Counted from the first letter of the stretch, positions 9,133 through 18,832 are shown. The stretch: 64,000 bases of DNA from Parashewanella sp965200795 (GCA_965200795.1 CBDAVB010000001.1:228433-292432); one strand, 5' to 3'. Translations and numbers: made by a program. The notes: generated by a model from the letters alone, not told the origin.

Positions 9133-9445
9133 AGGAACTGTCTCAAAATAACTTCCCTGTTTTGCTGTCGTTTATTTTTGGCTTATACAAGGCACAGAAA
9201 GCGAGGTGTGGTCATTACCGACATACAAAACTGTCGTTACTTCGTTTCTGCATAAGCTTTCGACAACGACGTAACTCTTTATTCAAAGAACGCAAAAATA
9301 AACACAGCCCAAAGGGTTACGCTTAAAATTGCCGCTCTCTGCGTTACTCATCATTCATTTAGAGTGACTAAACTTCATTCTTCGCGCCTTGATATCGGCA
9401 ATGTTAAGCGGTAACAAATCGGGAAGTTATTTCGGGAAAGTTCCT
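9133..9445. repeat. PR-C element, palindromic-ended intergenic repeat (full copy)
   Basis: About 313 bp with imperfect terminal inverted repeats: left AGGAACTGTCTCAAAATAAC, right end reading on the other strand AGGAACTTTCCCGAAATAAC, both followed by TTCCC. The interior includes TACCGACATACAAAACTGTCG and a GTAACTCTTTATTCAAAGAACGC segment found again, inverted, at 51700-51745. No coding capacity; an 81-codon frame at 9081-9326 lies wholly inside it. The ends are MITE-like. Confidence 0.65.
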
Positions 9446-9600
9446 AACCGAAGGCGCCGGGCCCGCGGCCTTCGCTGAAGTGACGGCACGGACGGGGCGA
9501 ACTCTTTTGCCGCGCCCCTTAGCAATCCGCGGCCCGGTAAAAACGCGGTCCGGCTTTCATCTGATTCAAACCGTTTACAGAGCCGGATTTGGAAAACGCT

Positions 9601-10608
9601 TTATTTTGCGGTTTCTTCAGCGATAATCCGCAGCAGATACTCACCGAAATCGTGCCCGTTGTTAATTAACATCTGCGGGAACATTGAAATCGGTGTCATA
9701 CCGGGGAAAGTGTTGATTTCATTTAACAGGATTTCGTTATCGTCAGTTAAGAAGAAGTCGATTCTTGATAAGTGGCGTAACTTCATCCCGGTAAACGCTT
9801 TTCGGCTGTATTCAGCGATTTTATCCAGCGTTTCAGCATCTAAGTTTTGCGCCGCGACATCAGTGCGTGCTTTGCTGGCGCTTGAGTACTTCTCGTCGAA
9901 ATCGTAAAAGGTATCCCGGTCACAAATAATCTCCCCCGGTTTAGTGATAACAAGTTCACCGTTATATTCGTACGCGGCGACTTCTAACTCTCTGGCCTTA
10001 ACAGTTTTTTCCGCTAAAACATAAGGGCTGTATCTGAAAGCCAGCTTAAGTTTTTCTTTTACCTCTTCGGCGCTGTCTGCTTTATAACAACCCAAGGAAG
10101 AGCCTTGATTAGCCGCTTTGATGAATACTGAACCCCAGTCATTTAATGCCGCCTGAGTTTTTGCGATGTTTCGCGCGTTGAAATCCGTTAACAGCAGGTA
10201 AGGCGTATTCGGGATGCCCAGCGCCGTGAGCCATTGTTTCGCGGTTATCTTATTAAAGCAGTGAATACTGGCCTCAGCTCCGACACCAAAAAACTTCAGC
10301 TTGCTGAGCCGCAGAAAGGATTGAATATCACCCGTCTCACCGGGAAAACCGTGAATGCACGGAATGACGAAATCTACCGCGATACTGTCAGGAGCCTGAT
10401 TTTTACAATTAAGTTCGCCCCTGCTGGTAAAGTAATACTCATTGCCCTGCGTATCAGAGTATTTTCCTTGTTTATCTAAGATGAGTTTTGTCAGCTTCAC
10501 CCGCGGAAATTTAGCTAACTGAGATTGAATATAATCAGCGGAAATAAGTGAAATATCATGTTCATCACCGCCGCCGCCGCATATTAATAAAACGTTATAC
10601 GAAGACAT
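9601..10608 (-). CDS. ddl: D-alanine--D-alanine ligase
   Basis: 335 aa, ATP-grasp ligase joining two D-alanines for the peptidoglycan precursor. The N-terminus has GGGGDEHDISLISA, the family's first signature. The middle contains IKAANQGSSLGCYK (nucleotide-binding loop) and ELEVAAYEYNGE. The C-terminal metal and phosphate site is SRIDFFLTDDNEILLNEINTFPGMTPISMFP, with the NEINTxPGMT motif complete. Length is normal for the Ddl family. It stands alone between repeat-filled gaps, not in a dcw cell-wall cluster. No truncation. Presence of Ddl means the bacterium makes peptidoglycan with a D-Ala-D-Ala terminus. Confidence 0.95.
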   Translation of the reverse strand: MSSYNVLLICGGGGDEHDISLISADYIQSQLAKFPRVKLTKLILDKQGKYSDTQGNEYYFTSRGELNCKNQAPDSIAVDFVIPCIHGFPGETGDIQSFLRLSKLKFFGVGAEASIHCFNKITAKQWLTALGIPNTPYLLLTDFNARNIAKTQAALNDWGSVFIKAANQGSSLGCYKADSAEEVKEKLKLAFRYSPYVLAEKTVKARELEVAAYEYNGELVITKPGEIICDRDTFYDFDEKYSSASKARTDVAAQNLDAETLDKIAEYSRKAFTGMKLRHLSRIDFFLTDDNEILLNEINTFPGMTPISMFPQMLINNGHDFGEYLLRIIAEETAK

Positions 10609-11009
10609 ACCTGTCCTTTTTATTTAAGAGCTCCCGCCAATGGTAGGCGGCGCGGTGACGTTAAGCAAGTCAAGGTTATAAACGAAGTACGACAGTTGTG
10701 TATGTCGGCAAATGAATGATGAGTAACGCGGCGGCGCTCTTATGGCGCGAATTGATAGGTGCTTGTCACCATTTGCTATGTTCCGGCGCGGCTGAATAGC
10801 TTAATATTAAGTAGCTGACCATAGGTTTTTAACAGTTTTTGATGCCCGTCTTTACCGTGCTGCGGCGTTGCGACTCCGGTTACATAGCTACGGCTATGCT
10901 CCCCGCGTCGCCTTGTATCGCGCCAAATCTGAGCGCCAAAATTGCGAAGAAACTTATCGTCAGCTACTTAAGTTAATTTTATCAACCTTTTATCAACCAG
11001 AGAACCATT
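10609..11009. other. 400-bp intergenic region with a PR-B element and a PR-C fragment
   Basis: A PR-C-like fragment around 10680-10735 (ACGAAGTACGACAGTTGTG) is followed by the complete PR-B copy at 10809-10969. A 76-codon frame over the PR-B copy is not a gene. The segment after 10970 is the leader of the SDR gene. Confidence 0.5.
10809..10969. repeat. PR-B element (full copy)
   Basis: About 161 bp with inverted ends: left AAGTAGCTGACCATAGGTTT, right ACTTATCGTCAGCTACTT. The interior carries CCCGTCTTTACCG and GGTTACATAGCTACGGCTATG, which itself contains the palindrome CATAGC/GCTATG. Further copies are at 27917-28026, 31688-31742 and 46223-46375. Noncoding, MITE-like. Confidence 0.7.
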
Positions 11010-11795
11010 ATGACTCGATCAAATACCGCGCTTATTACGGGCGCCTCAAGTGGTATAGGAAAAGAATTAGCCGAAATTCACGCCGAAAGGGGCAATGACG
11101 TAATTGTTGTCGCCCGCTCAGAAGAGGCGCTTAACGAGCTTAAGACCCGGCTTGAGTCAGCTTACAAGGTGAATGTCTGGGTCATCGCGGCGGATTTGAG
11201 TAAAGCTGACGCCGCGCGGGAGATATTCAATCACACTCAAAGCCTCGGCCTTCAGATTGACGTATTAATCAATAATGCCGGCGTGGGCTTACACGGGAAG
11301 TTCCATGAACGTGAGCTGTCCAGAGCATGTGAGATGATGCAAATCAATATGGTGGCGCTTTCTGAGCTGACCCATTTATATTTGCAGGACATGGTTAAGC
11401 GTAAACAAGGCAAGATTTTAAATGTGTCTTCTACGGCGTCTTTTATGCCGGGGCCGCTGCAAGCCGTTTATTATGCCACCAAGGCTTACGTGACCTCATT
11501 CTCACAAGCCGTTGCCGAAGAGGTCGCGGATAAAAATATCACCGTCACGGCGCTTTGCCCGGGGCCGGTCGAAACGGAATTTGCCCGCCGCGGTGAATCA
11601 GAGGCATTAAAAGTCTGGGATCAGTCTAAATCAGCAAGATCAGTTGCCCAGGCCGGTTACGCCGGCATGGAAAAAGGCGAGCTGGTTTCTTTTAATGAAG
11701 GGGGGCTTAAATTTTTAATCAGCTGGATTTTGCCGCTCTTTCCCAGAAAATTAGTGTTAAAGTTGTCACGAAATGTAATGGAAAAAACAAAGTAA
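11010..11795 (+). CDS. Short-chain dehydrogenase/reductase
   Basis: 261 aa, classical SDR Rossmann fold. The NAD(P)-binding motif TGASSGIG is at residues 9-16, NNAG near 87, the catalytic serine in NVSSTAS and the YYATK (YxxxK) catalytic pair near 155, followed by CPGPVETEF. The sequence resembles the DltE/YqjQ-like SDR group, whose substrates are usually unknown. The start ATG 11010 follows AGAG. The stop codon is five bases before the start of an AraC-type regulator gene on the same strand, so the two are probably cotranscribed. It is cytoplasmic, and the substrate cannot be deduced from sequence. Confidence 0.9.
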   Translation: MTRSNTALITGASSGIGKELAEIHAERGNDVIVVARSEEALNELKTRLESAYKVNVWVIAADLSKADAAREIFNHTQSLGLQIDVLINNAGVGLHGKFHERELSRACEMMQINMVALSELTHLYLQDMVKRKQGKILNVSSTASFMPGPLQAVYYATKAYVTSFSQAVAEEVADKNITVTALCPGPVETEFARRGESEALKVWDQSKSARSVAQAGYAGMEKGELVSFNEGGLKFLISWILPLFPRKLVLKLSRNVMEKTK

Positions 11796-11800
11796 AAAGC

Positions 11801-12799
11801 ATGAAAAGTTCTACAAGGTTCAGCGTATCATCAAAATGGAAAATGGTATTACACGATATGGGCGTCGATCCCGTTACTGTGTTAACGCACGCGAAACTGC
11901 CCCTGGATTTGTTTTCAATAGAAAATGCCACGCTGTCCGCCGCAGAGTATTTTCAGCTGTGGCATGGTCTGGACACGGCCGCGGGAAACCAGGAGATTGC
12001 TTTGCTTTTGGGGAAGTATTGCAGCGCTGAATCTTTTGACGCTCCGATTTTCGCCGCGTTGTGCTGCCCGGATTTGAATACGGCCGCGCGGAGGCTGGGC
12101 GAGTATAAACCGTTAATAGGTCCTGTGACGCTTGATGTTCACGTCGGCGGTCAGATTACCAGTCTGACCCTCGGGTGCGCGGTTTCAGGATTAGAGTTAC
12201 CTAAATCATTTTGTCTGTTTGAAGCCGTATTCTTTACCAGACTTGCCCGTATCGCGACCAGAGAGCGGATATGTCCTGTTTCAGTCACCGTGCCGGAACT
12301 GCCTGATGATACTGAATCATTTAAGGCTTTTTTAGGCTGTGATGTTCAAACCGGTGATAAGGTCGTTATTTGTTTTAGCGCGCGAGACGCGCGGCAGGTA
12401 TTTTTAACGTGCAGCGGAACCATGTGGGATTTTTTTGAAGAGAAGCTGAATCAAAAACTGGCTGATTTAAATTGTCACTCAAATACCGCAGACAGGGTAA
12501 AAGCGGTTTTGATTGAAGCTTTGCCGGGCGGTAACTCAAGCCTGGACTTCGTGGCGCGAAAACTGGCGATGAGCCGCAGAACGCTGCAGAGAAAACTGAC
12601 GGATGAAGCCGAATCTTTTCAGTCAGTTTTAATTACGGTCAGAGAAGAGTTAGCTCAGCATTATCTGGAGCGTTCAAATATGTCACTGGCTGAGATTTCT
12701 TACCTGCTCGGCTTCAAAGAGCCTAATTCTTTTATACGAGCGTTTAATGACTGGAAAGGGGTTTCACCAAGTTTTTACCGTGCGAGAATCAGTCATTAA
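11801..12799 (+). CDS. AraC-family transcriptional regulator
   Basis: 332 aa. The N-terminal 200 residues fit the ligand-binding domain of the OruR/ArgR-type AraC regulators (YFQLWHGLDTAAGNQEIALLLGK, then CCPDLNTAARRLGEYKPLIGP). The C-terminal 85 residues carry the double helix-turn-helix: LDFVARKLAMSRRTLQRKLTDE and ISYLLGFKEPNSFIRAFNDW, ending in the canonical GVSPSFYR. It lies 5 bp after the SDR gene, so it likely shares a transcript and may regulate it in response to a small metabolite. Complete, of usual family length. Confidence 0.93.
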   Translation: MKSSTRFSVSSKWKMVLHDMGVDPVTVLTHAKLPLDLFSIENATLSAAEYFQLWHGLDTAAGNQEIALLLGKYCSAESFDAPIFAALCCPDLNTAARRLGEYKPLIGPVTLDVHVGGQITSLTLGCAVSGLELPKSFCLFEAVFFTRLARIATRERICPVSVTVPELPDDTESFKAFLGCDVQTGDKVVICFSARDARQVFLTCSGTMWDFFEEKLNQKLADLNCHSNTADRVKAVLIEALPGGNSSLDFVARKLAMSRRTLQRKLTDEAESFQSVLITVREELAQHYLERSNMSLAEISYLLGFKEPNSFIRAFNDWKGVSPSFYRARISH

Positions 12800-12945
12800 A
12801 TTCAGGTTTCAGCAGATGCGGCAGGAAGGACGCGGCAACAAACTCTGCGACCACTTTGAAACTATGCGGTCACTCCGTCGAAGGCCGGAGCCTTTGGTTC
12901 ACTTTACAAAAGTCGCTTCCTTACAAGGGCCTGACGATTCCGGTA

Positions 12946-15249
12946 TCAATTTTTCCGGGGTTTCCTTTTCCGGAGTTTCCTTTTACTTTGTGAGATCTGA
13001 ATCTGAGATTCTATATGCTCTTTATCTATATCTATATCTATATCTATATCTTTATCTATATCTATATCTATATCTTTATCTATATCATTTATATCTATCT
13101 TTTCGCATTCAACGCTATACCGGTCTATTGTTTCGTCACCTGTACCTTCATTCTCATGCATGTATGTCGTCGTGCCGTCATAGGATTTTTCAGGTACAGA
13201 AGCCAGAGACGGGCTGATTTGCGTCTCAAAATTTCTTGTCAAAATAAGTTCGTCAAATTTTGACTCAAGCAGCAAAGCTGACAACTGCTTTAGCTTTAAC
13301 TCTAGGTGTATGAGAAATTTATATCTGTCCTCATCTGAGCGGATATCCGCTTGTTGTTCTTGCGGTGAGCCGGATTGTCCATACTCAATAAACCATTTAT
13401 AATCAATTATATAGCAATAGGCGATTTTTATAGCTGTCCGCATCTCGGTAAGAGAGGATTCCCGCACCACTTGTTCCTTCAGGTCATCAGAAATAAACGC
13501 CCGCATTAACTCTTTTTGTATGACTTTTCTTAAATCTGTTCCCAACTTGAGCCAGAGCCGGTAGCGTTGGTAATATAACTGCTCCGGTTCATTTGGTTTT
13601 GATTTCTTTTTGGCCTTTATGATGGCGGACTCAATTTTTTTACATTTTCTGTGAGCTGATTTCCATGACGATGAATGTTGTGCATCTGCGCCGGAAAAAT
13701 GAGCTGTCACTTCTACTATCATTTTGTTCCGATGTGATTTTACTTTCTGATAGAAATCATTCAGTGAAATGATTTTTTTGACCGTTTTACTGAAGGTTTT
13801 TTTTACGTCATTAATATGAGAACTAATTTCCCTTTGGTGATTTAACGTTGTCATTGTCAGAATCTCACAGCAGTCTGATAAACCTCGAGTTAAATTCTCA
13901 ACTTCGAACACTTGCTCAAAATTCAGAGTCGCTAATTCTGAGCCGGGGAAATTATCGTTAAGCTCAGGTATCACCTCTGATTTACAATGTTTAAGCAATG
14001 ACGCTTCTAATAATTGCTGTCTGTCATTAATATTCTGCTCCAGAGCTTGTCTGAGAATGACGTAGTCCAGATTGTTAAAGACATCATGCTGTTCAAACAC
14101 AATTTCCCTTTCAAGGATTCTTTGCTCTAAGTTTTCGACGTTACTTACTTTATCTGGTTTTTCTGAAACGGCTTTTTGTCTGCCGCGGCCATCCGGCTCG
14201 CAGACTCTGGCACGCTTTTTTCTGGGAGCCGGCGTTGAGGAAAACTCACCATCATCTGAGATCACGTCTTTTTTGCGTTTAGCGCTGCGGAGTTTACTTT
14301 TATATGCCGGCGTTTTTGCCGGAGGTTTCTTTACAGAACGGTAAGCGTCTGCCTGCTCATTCTTTACAGCTCCTTTGGTTAAATCTGTTTGACGCTCAAA
14401 AGTCAGAATATCATCCGGCGATTCTTCTGTGATGATCTTCCTTCTGGTTAAAATATCCTTAAGTCGGGCATGAAGTTGTCGTGCGCTCAGGGTTTCATCT
14501 CTTATTTCCCGCAAAACGTTAAGTACAGATCCGCATGCCTTACCCGCGGATTTAAGCGCTTTTAAGAGTTTTTCGCTCCGGATGCTGTATTTTATTAAGT
14601 TTGTTTGACATGTATCCAGAAGATGTAATAAATGGGCGTCAGATAATTTTTCATAATTCGGCGCGAGGCAATTTCCCTGAACTGAAAATTGAAGATCCCT
14701 GTCCGCGCACTGAGATTTGTTAATACAAAACCGTTTCAAAAAATCTGAATAAGCCGTCAGTAAAGACTCAGATAATGTTTCTAAATATTGAACGGCGGCT
14801 GACGACCGGTTTTCTTTGGGTGTTTTTTCAATCGCAGCATTACAATGAACTTTTGCCTGATTCAGTAACTCCGTTAAACAAGTGGTTATTGAGTATTCGT
14901 TACCTTCAATTGAGTAAATTGTTAACGGATGGTTCACACTCTTTTCTTCTAAAATAAACAGACGGAAGCAGGCCTTCGATAATTCTGTATGCAGCAATAT
15001 GATATCTGAATTTATGTTTGTCCGTTCTGTTTTTACGGTGTCGTATTGTGTGAGCAAATTCCCGATGACTCTGACAAGATAATTATGCTCAGACTCATTC
15101 CTCTCTCTTTGAATGACTTCTCCGTTCGCGGACAGGTATTGAGCAGCGGACTGCTTTGCGGTTGTTTTTGGTGTATCTGTACCCGGATACGGTTCCGGAA
15201 CCGGAGCAGTCATGTGACTGTATCTGTAAATAGAGCAACTCTGAAACAT
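12946..15249 (-). CDS. Large coiled protein with NLS-like basic clusters and an ID-repeat tail
   Basis: 767 aa, no family recognised. Predicted mostly helical with long charged segments. Residues about 300-370 are low-complexity and very basic: KSKLRSAKRKK at 317-327 and PRKKRARV at 342-349. The latter closely resembles the SV40-type nuclear localisation signal. The tail (about 716-745) is an Ile-Asp/Lys-Asp repeat encoded by a hexanucleotide microsatellite, and the last residues are again basic (KRKLRKRKPRKN). There is no signal peptide. The upstream M13 (MTAPVPEP) could be the true start, as neither ATG has a strong ribosome site. Divergent from the 15512 ankyrin-like gene with a 260-bp AT-rich gap. 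A host-nucleus-targeted protein is a reasonable inference; DNA or RNA binding by the basic region is an alternative. Confidence 0.75.
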   Translation of the reverse strand: MFQSCSIYRYSHMTAPVPEPYPGTDTPKTTAKQSAAQYLSANGEVIQRERNESEHNYLVRVIGNLLTQYDTVKTERTNINSDIILLHTELSKACFRLFILEEKSVNHPLTIYSIEGNEYSITTCLTELLNQAKVHCNAAIEKTPKENRSSAAVQYLETLSESLLTAYSDFLKRFCINKSQCADRDLQFSVQGNCLAPNYEKLSDAHLLHLLDTCQTNLIKYSIRSEKLLKALKSAGKACGSVLNVLREIRDETLSARQLHARLKDILTRRKIITEESPDDILTFERQTDLTKGAVKNEQADAYRSVKKPPAKTPAYKSKLRSAKRKKDVISDDGEFSSTPAPRKKRARVCEPDGRGRQKAVSEKPDKVSNVENLEQRILEREIVFEQHDVFNNLDYVILRQALEQNINDRQQLLEASLLKHCKSEVIPELNDNFPGSELATLNFEQVFEVENLTRGLSDCCEILTMTTLNHQREISSHINDVKKTFSKTVKKIISLNDFYQKVKSHRNKMIVEVTAHFSGADAQHSSSWKSAHRKCKKIESAIIKAKKKSKPNEPEQLYYQRYRLWLKLGTDLRKVIQKELMRAFISDDLKEQVVRESSLTEMRTAIKIAYCYIIDYKWFIEYGQSGSPQEQQADIRSDEDRYKFLIHLELKLKQLSALLLESKFDELILTRNFETQISPSLASVPEKSYDGTTTYMHENEGTGDETIDRYSVECEKIDINDIDKDIDIDIDKDIDIDIDIDKEHIESQIQISQSKRKLRKRKPRKN
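13019..13100. repeat. In-frame TATCTA hexanucleotide microsatellite
   Basis: Repeated TATATC/TTTATC hexamers on the plus strand, lying inside the minus-strand 767-aa gene and encoding the alternating Ile-Asp and Lys-Asp tail. A 6-bp unit changes length in whole two-residue steps without a frameshift. Confidence 0.9.
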
Positions 15250-15511
15250 TTCAAGTCAGCTAATTGTTGTGTGCGAATTTATGTTTAATATACGCTTTAA
15301 TTTTTTTTATTTGAATTATTAGTTCATTAATAAATTTTAATGTTTCAATAATGAACTAACTAAATGTATCGTGAGTTATGTCAGCTGATGCTTCATTAAA
15401 AATAATTAATTGGAGTTAACTAAATATTAATGATAAACAATATTAAAAACAATATTAAAGAAAACGTATTATCTTTTAATTTACCTAACTACTTTTTGAA
15501 ACGAGTTAAAT
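15250..15511. other. Divergent AT-rich promoter region
   Basis: 262 bp between the divergently transcribed 767-aa and ankyrin-like genes. Very AT-rich, with repeated TTAATTAA-like stretches. Promoters for both genes must lie here, but I cannot choose specific -10/-35 boxes. Confidence 0.4.
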
Positions 15512-18289
15512 ATGATATCACCTTCTTTTGCGTCTGAATTGCAACATCCTAATATATATACTTCGCAACAAAACACAGAATCTGATTATGATTGTGATCC
15601 AAGTATTCAACATCACGCGGATGATAAACAATCAGGTGATTCGGATAAAGCGTTTTCTTCTTTAAACCAGTGGCTGGGATCTGAGACACAAGTTCTGCGG
15701 GATATTGAGGCGCTAAAGGTTGAACATCTGGTTACTTTTTTAAAGAAACAAAGGGATGATGAATCCGGTGTTTTTAAGGCGGCGTTCGATGAACAAATCG
15801 CCGAGTTCTGTGCTCTGTTAACTGCTCAGGAAACTTCGCTAACAGCGGTAAATCATCTACTGAGATTACTTCCGGGCGAAAAAAGCGCCGCGGCCGTAAA
15901 AATGACTTATTTAACCCGGTGTATTAATTTTCTTAAGCATGCTAATAAGTTTCGCGATTATAATTCAGAACATCATAAAGCCTATTTGCATAATAAGACG
16001 AGGGAAGTAAAAAAAATCATCCGTCAATTTTTTTGGATGCAAAAACTTTTAGAAAAAATGGATAGTGATGAACCAAAACTGACAGCCGTGACGCTTTCTG
16101 AAATGGGGTTGTCAGATGAAGTGTTAAGACCGGAATGCTTGTCTTCAGCGGATGTACCTTTCGCGTTGAAATTAATTGAATTTGTTTTAACCGCCACCCT
16201 GATGAAAACAGAGGTGAAATGCCTCCGGGTGTCCGGCGCTATACTATCTCACCATACGGATATGCCTGAAGAAGGTATAGAACTGACTGAATTTAAAGAT
16301 AAAATTTACCTCAATAAGGTTAGCTGGGATAAAGTGTTCAGAGATTCAGAAAATTCAGTCACTCTGGGTTTACGCTTAAAATCACTATTTATTGAGTCAG
16401 AAGCCGAATCTGATGAACTTTTTAGCCTGATTATCAGAGCTGCTGTAGATGCAAGAGATAATATTAAATTTCCTGATAAGCAACAAAGAGCTTTATTTAT
16501 TTATATCATATTTGAATGCATTCAGAATCATGACGACGCGAAATCTTATTTAAGAATGTTCATTGAAAACCTAAGCGATAAATCTCATATTGTTCTTGCG
16601 GACTTAATAAGTTTATTTGTGGATGATGATCTGGCCGCCTTATGTTTTAAAAAAATATATCAAATTGAACCAAAAAAAATAAAGTCGGATGATACAAGGT
16701 TATTCAGGGATAAACTGGTATTAAAGTTACCGGATGAAATATTAAAAAAAGTATTTTGCGATGGTCGGAGGAGCGACCGCCTCATCGGGTCTCACTTAAA
16801 TCAAGATAATTCTGAGGTGATTGCTCATCTATTAAAAAATAAAATCATTACAGACTCTTGTAAAATATATGAACACACAGATCCTTTTGTGACTGATAAT
16901 GTGTCTTATCATTTTCATTTATTAAATTTTGCCTGTAAAAATGGTCGTGTAGCATGTGTGAAAGTGATTCTGGAAAACCTTAATACCTTGTCAAATAGAA
17001 AGTATGATCTCAGGGATTTCTCTGTTTCGTGTAATACAGATACTACCATCATACAGTTAGCGGTATCATCCGGGAAAGTTAAATTAGTAAAATATCTGCT
17101 TTATCATTTAGATTATCCGTTTAAAGGTAATATAAGATTACACGGTACGTTTCCCGGCGGAATATTGTTAAAGGCTTTAACTGATGAACCTATGATGAGA
17201 TATCTTGTTAGTCTGCCGGATTTTGACAGCTCATTATTCGCTCCTGATTTTGTAAATACAGCTTTATCAAGAGCGTCAAAACCGGTATTGAAATACTTAC
17301 TCACCGTAGATGCTTTTTGCTCTATAATTCATAAGAAAAGTTCAGGAATTAATTATAATAAGCAGCTTACAGACAATAAGCAATTGGTTATCAAGGATAA
17401 AGCAGAGCTAAAATCCTTAGTCGAAAACACGAAGAATGGGAGTGTGCCGGCGCTACTTCTTGTTAACCAGATAACGCTTTCAAAATTAAATAATCGAAAT
17501 ATTAATAAATTGTCTTTAAACCAAAGAAAGCGGCTTTTTAAGCAGGCCTGCACAGAGCGAGACACTAATAAACTTATACTGCTGGTAAATAGTGATCTTC
17601 AGCCTTTGGGGCAGCAACTGACCCACCCTGAGAGTTTTTTTATTGAGTGTTTAATTGATTCAGACAGCGCCGAGTGCTGGCAAACGATTCTAAGTTGTGA
17701 GCTGGCTAAAACGTTACTGTATTACCCTCAGGTTTTTGACCCGTATAAATCAGCGTTTAGTAAAGGCGCGGAGCAGAGTTTCAGGGTATTAATCGATCAA
17801 AAAAGTACTACTTCCGTCAGAGCGGACGCGACAGCGCATTGTATTCAGGACTCAAAGCAAGAGATAATAAAGAACTATCTTAAGCGGGCCATCGAAGAAA
17901 ATAAGCTCGGTATGCTTAAGGTTGTTTTTGATTATTTAGACGATACAACTCTTTCCGAACAATATATTGCCTGCGGAATGATTCCTCTCCGTTTCCTTAA
18001 GACTATGAAAACACCATTAGAATTCGCGGAAGGGCAAAAACCGGTAAACAAGGACATAGTGAAATTAATCAAACAAGAATTGGCAACAAAGGCTATCGAT
18101 AATGAATATGTAATGGTAACCTATGAAGCCTCAACTGCGGAAGGGGACTCTGAAGTCGCGGCAGAAAAATCAAATGACAATACGGGAGATGATTCCGAAA
18201 ATCCCGCTGAGGTTGAAAAAGGACAAGAACCAATAGAAACCAATAGAAAACTTGAGGTTACGGGAAATAAAATGGACGCGACTTTATAG
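15512..18289 (+). CDS. Large helical protein with divergent ankyrin-like repeats
   Basis: 925 aa. The N-terminal 60 residues are polar and disordered (NTESDYDCDPS, HHADDKQSGDSD). Residues about 60-440 are helical with no recognised domain. Two clear ankyrin-like units occur near 467-490 (HLLNFACKNGRVACVKVILEN) and 511-530 (TTIIQLAVSSGKVKLVKYLL), matching the pattern TPLhhAxxxGxxxhVxxLL, with degenerate ones after them. The C-terminal 60 residues are acidic and low-complexity. There is no signal peptide or membrane helix. Ankyrin proteins are frequent host-targeted proteins in intracellular bacteria, which fits the neighbourhood; the partner is unknown. The gene is complete, with start ATG 15512 after a weak ACGAG site. 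Confidence 0.75.
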   Translation: MISPSFASELQHPNIYTSQQNTESDYDCDPSIQHHADDKQSGDSDKAFSSLNQWLGSETQVLRDIEALKVEHLVTFLKKQRDDESGVFKAAFDEQIAEFCALLTAQETSLTAVNHLLRLLPGEKSAAAVKMTYLTRCINFLKHANKFRDYNSEHHKAYLHNKTREVKKIIRQFFWMQKLLEKMDSDEPKLTAVTLSEMGLSDEVLRPECLSSADVPFALKLIEFVLTATLMKTEVKCLRVSGAILSHHTDMPEEGIELTEFKDKIYLNKVSWDKVFRDSENSVTLGLRLKSLFIESEAESDELFSLIIRAAVDARDNIKFPDKQQRALFIYIIFECIQNHDDAKSYLRMFIENLSDKSHIVLADLISLFVDDDLAALCFKKIYQIEPKKIKSDDTRLFRDKLVLKLPDEILKKVFCDGRRSDRLIGSHLNQDNSEVIAHLLKNKIITDSCKIYEHTDPFVTDNVSYHFHLLNFACKNGRVACVKVILENLNTLSNRKYDLRDFSVSCNTDTTIIQLAVSSGKVKLVKYLLYHLDYPFKGNIRLHGTFPGGILLKALTDEPMMRYLVSLPDFDSSLFAPDFVNTALSRASKPVLKYLLTVDAFCSIIHKKSSGINYNKQLTDNKQLVIKDKAELKSLVENTKNGSVPALLLVNQITLSKLNNRNINKLSLNQRKRLFKQACTERDTNKLILLVNSDLQPLGQQLTHPESFFIECLIDSDSAECWQTILSCELAKTLLYYPQVFDPYKSAFSKGAEQSFRVLIDQKSTTSVRADATAHCIQDSKQEIIKNYLKRAIEENKLGMLKVVFDYLDDTTLSEQYIACGMIPLRFLKTMKTPLEFAEGQKPVNKDIVKLIKQELATKAIDNEYVMVTYEASTAEGDSEVAAEKSNDNTGDDSENPAEVEKGQEPIETNRKLEVTGNKMDATL

Positions 18290-18334
18290 AGAAGCGCTCA
18301 TTTTTAGATTAAATAATTCTAAATACTCTGCGAT

Positions 18335-18483
18335 AAGCACCCGACTTTACGTTTTTCGATATTTTCGGCGTTCAGGTTAAGTGATCGACAAGGCGCTCTC
18401 GAGCGATACCGGTAAGCAAGAGTAACGACGTAGAGTGCTTAAGACGGGCGTCAGAAAGTGAAAAAACTTATAGTCGGGTACTT
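18335..18483. repeat. PR-A element (copy 1)
   Basis: About 149 bp with inverted ends AAGCACCCGAC (left) and GTCGGGTACTT (right). Each arm continues for about 50 bp, with TTTTTCGATATTTTCGGCG and GTTCAGGTTAAG opposite CTTAAGACGGGCGTCAGA and AAAAAACTTATAG. It would form a long hairpin in RNA. Related copies are at 18946-19109, 51479-51564 and 55117-55273. Confidence 0.75.
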
Positions 18484-18723
18484 GATAAACGCAGTGCCTG
18501 CAAAGCAAGTCCTGAGGTTAAGCTGACAAACCTGATAACAACTTTGAAAAATCTGTTTTTTACCATCTCTTCCGCGACGAAGGCGCTGATCCCCGGCGAA
18601 TGGCCTCCGCGTTCAATAAAGCGAATTATTTTCAGAAATACCCCCGGAATCCGTATCATCTATTTTAAATGCCGCAAGTCCTCAAGGTGTTCCGCCGCTG
18701 TATCTCGCCGTCCTGTCACAAAA

Positions 18724-18832
18724 AGGTACCGTCCGGAAATAACTTCCCTGTATCGCTTGTCGTTTATTTCAGGCTTATACAAGGCGGTGAAAACGCAGTG
18801 TAGTTATTACCGACATACAAAAACCCCTGATT
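18724..18832. repeat. PR-C element, partial copy
   Basis: Carries the PR-C end (GTCCGGAAATAACTTCCCTG) and the interior TTGTCGTTTATTTCAGGCTT, GTTATTACCGACATACAAAA. The opposite terminus is missing. Confidence 0.6.

Noticed and set aside
9081..9326. 81-codon open frame after the first solenoid gene
   Set aside because: Lies almost wholly inside the PR-C element and encodes a basic, patternless peptide.
13015..13263. 82-codon plus-strand frame rich in Ile-Tyr
   Set aside because: It is the antisense reading of the TATCTA microsatellite inside the 767-aa gene.
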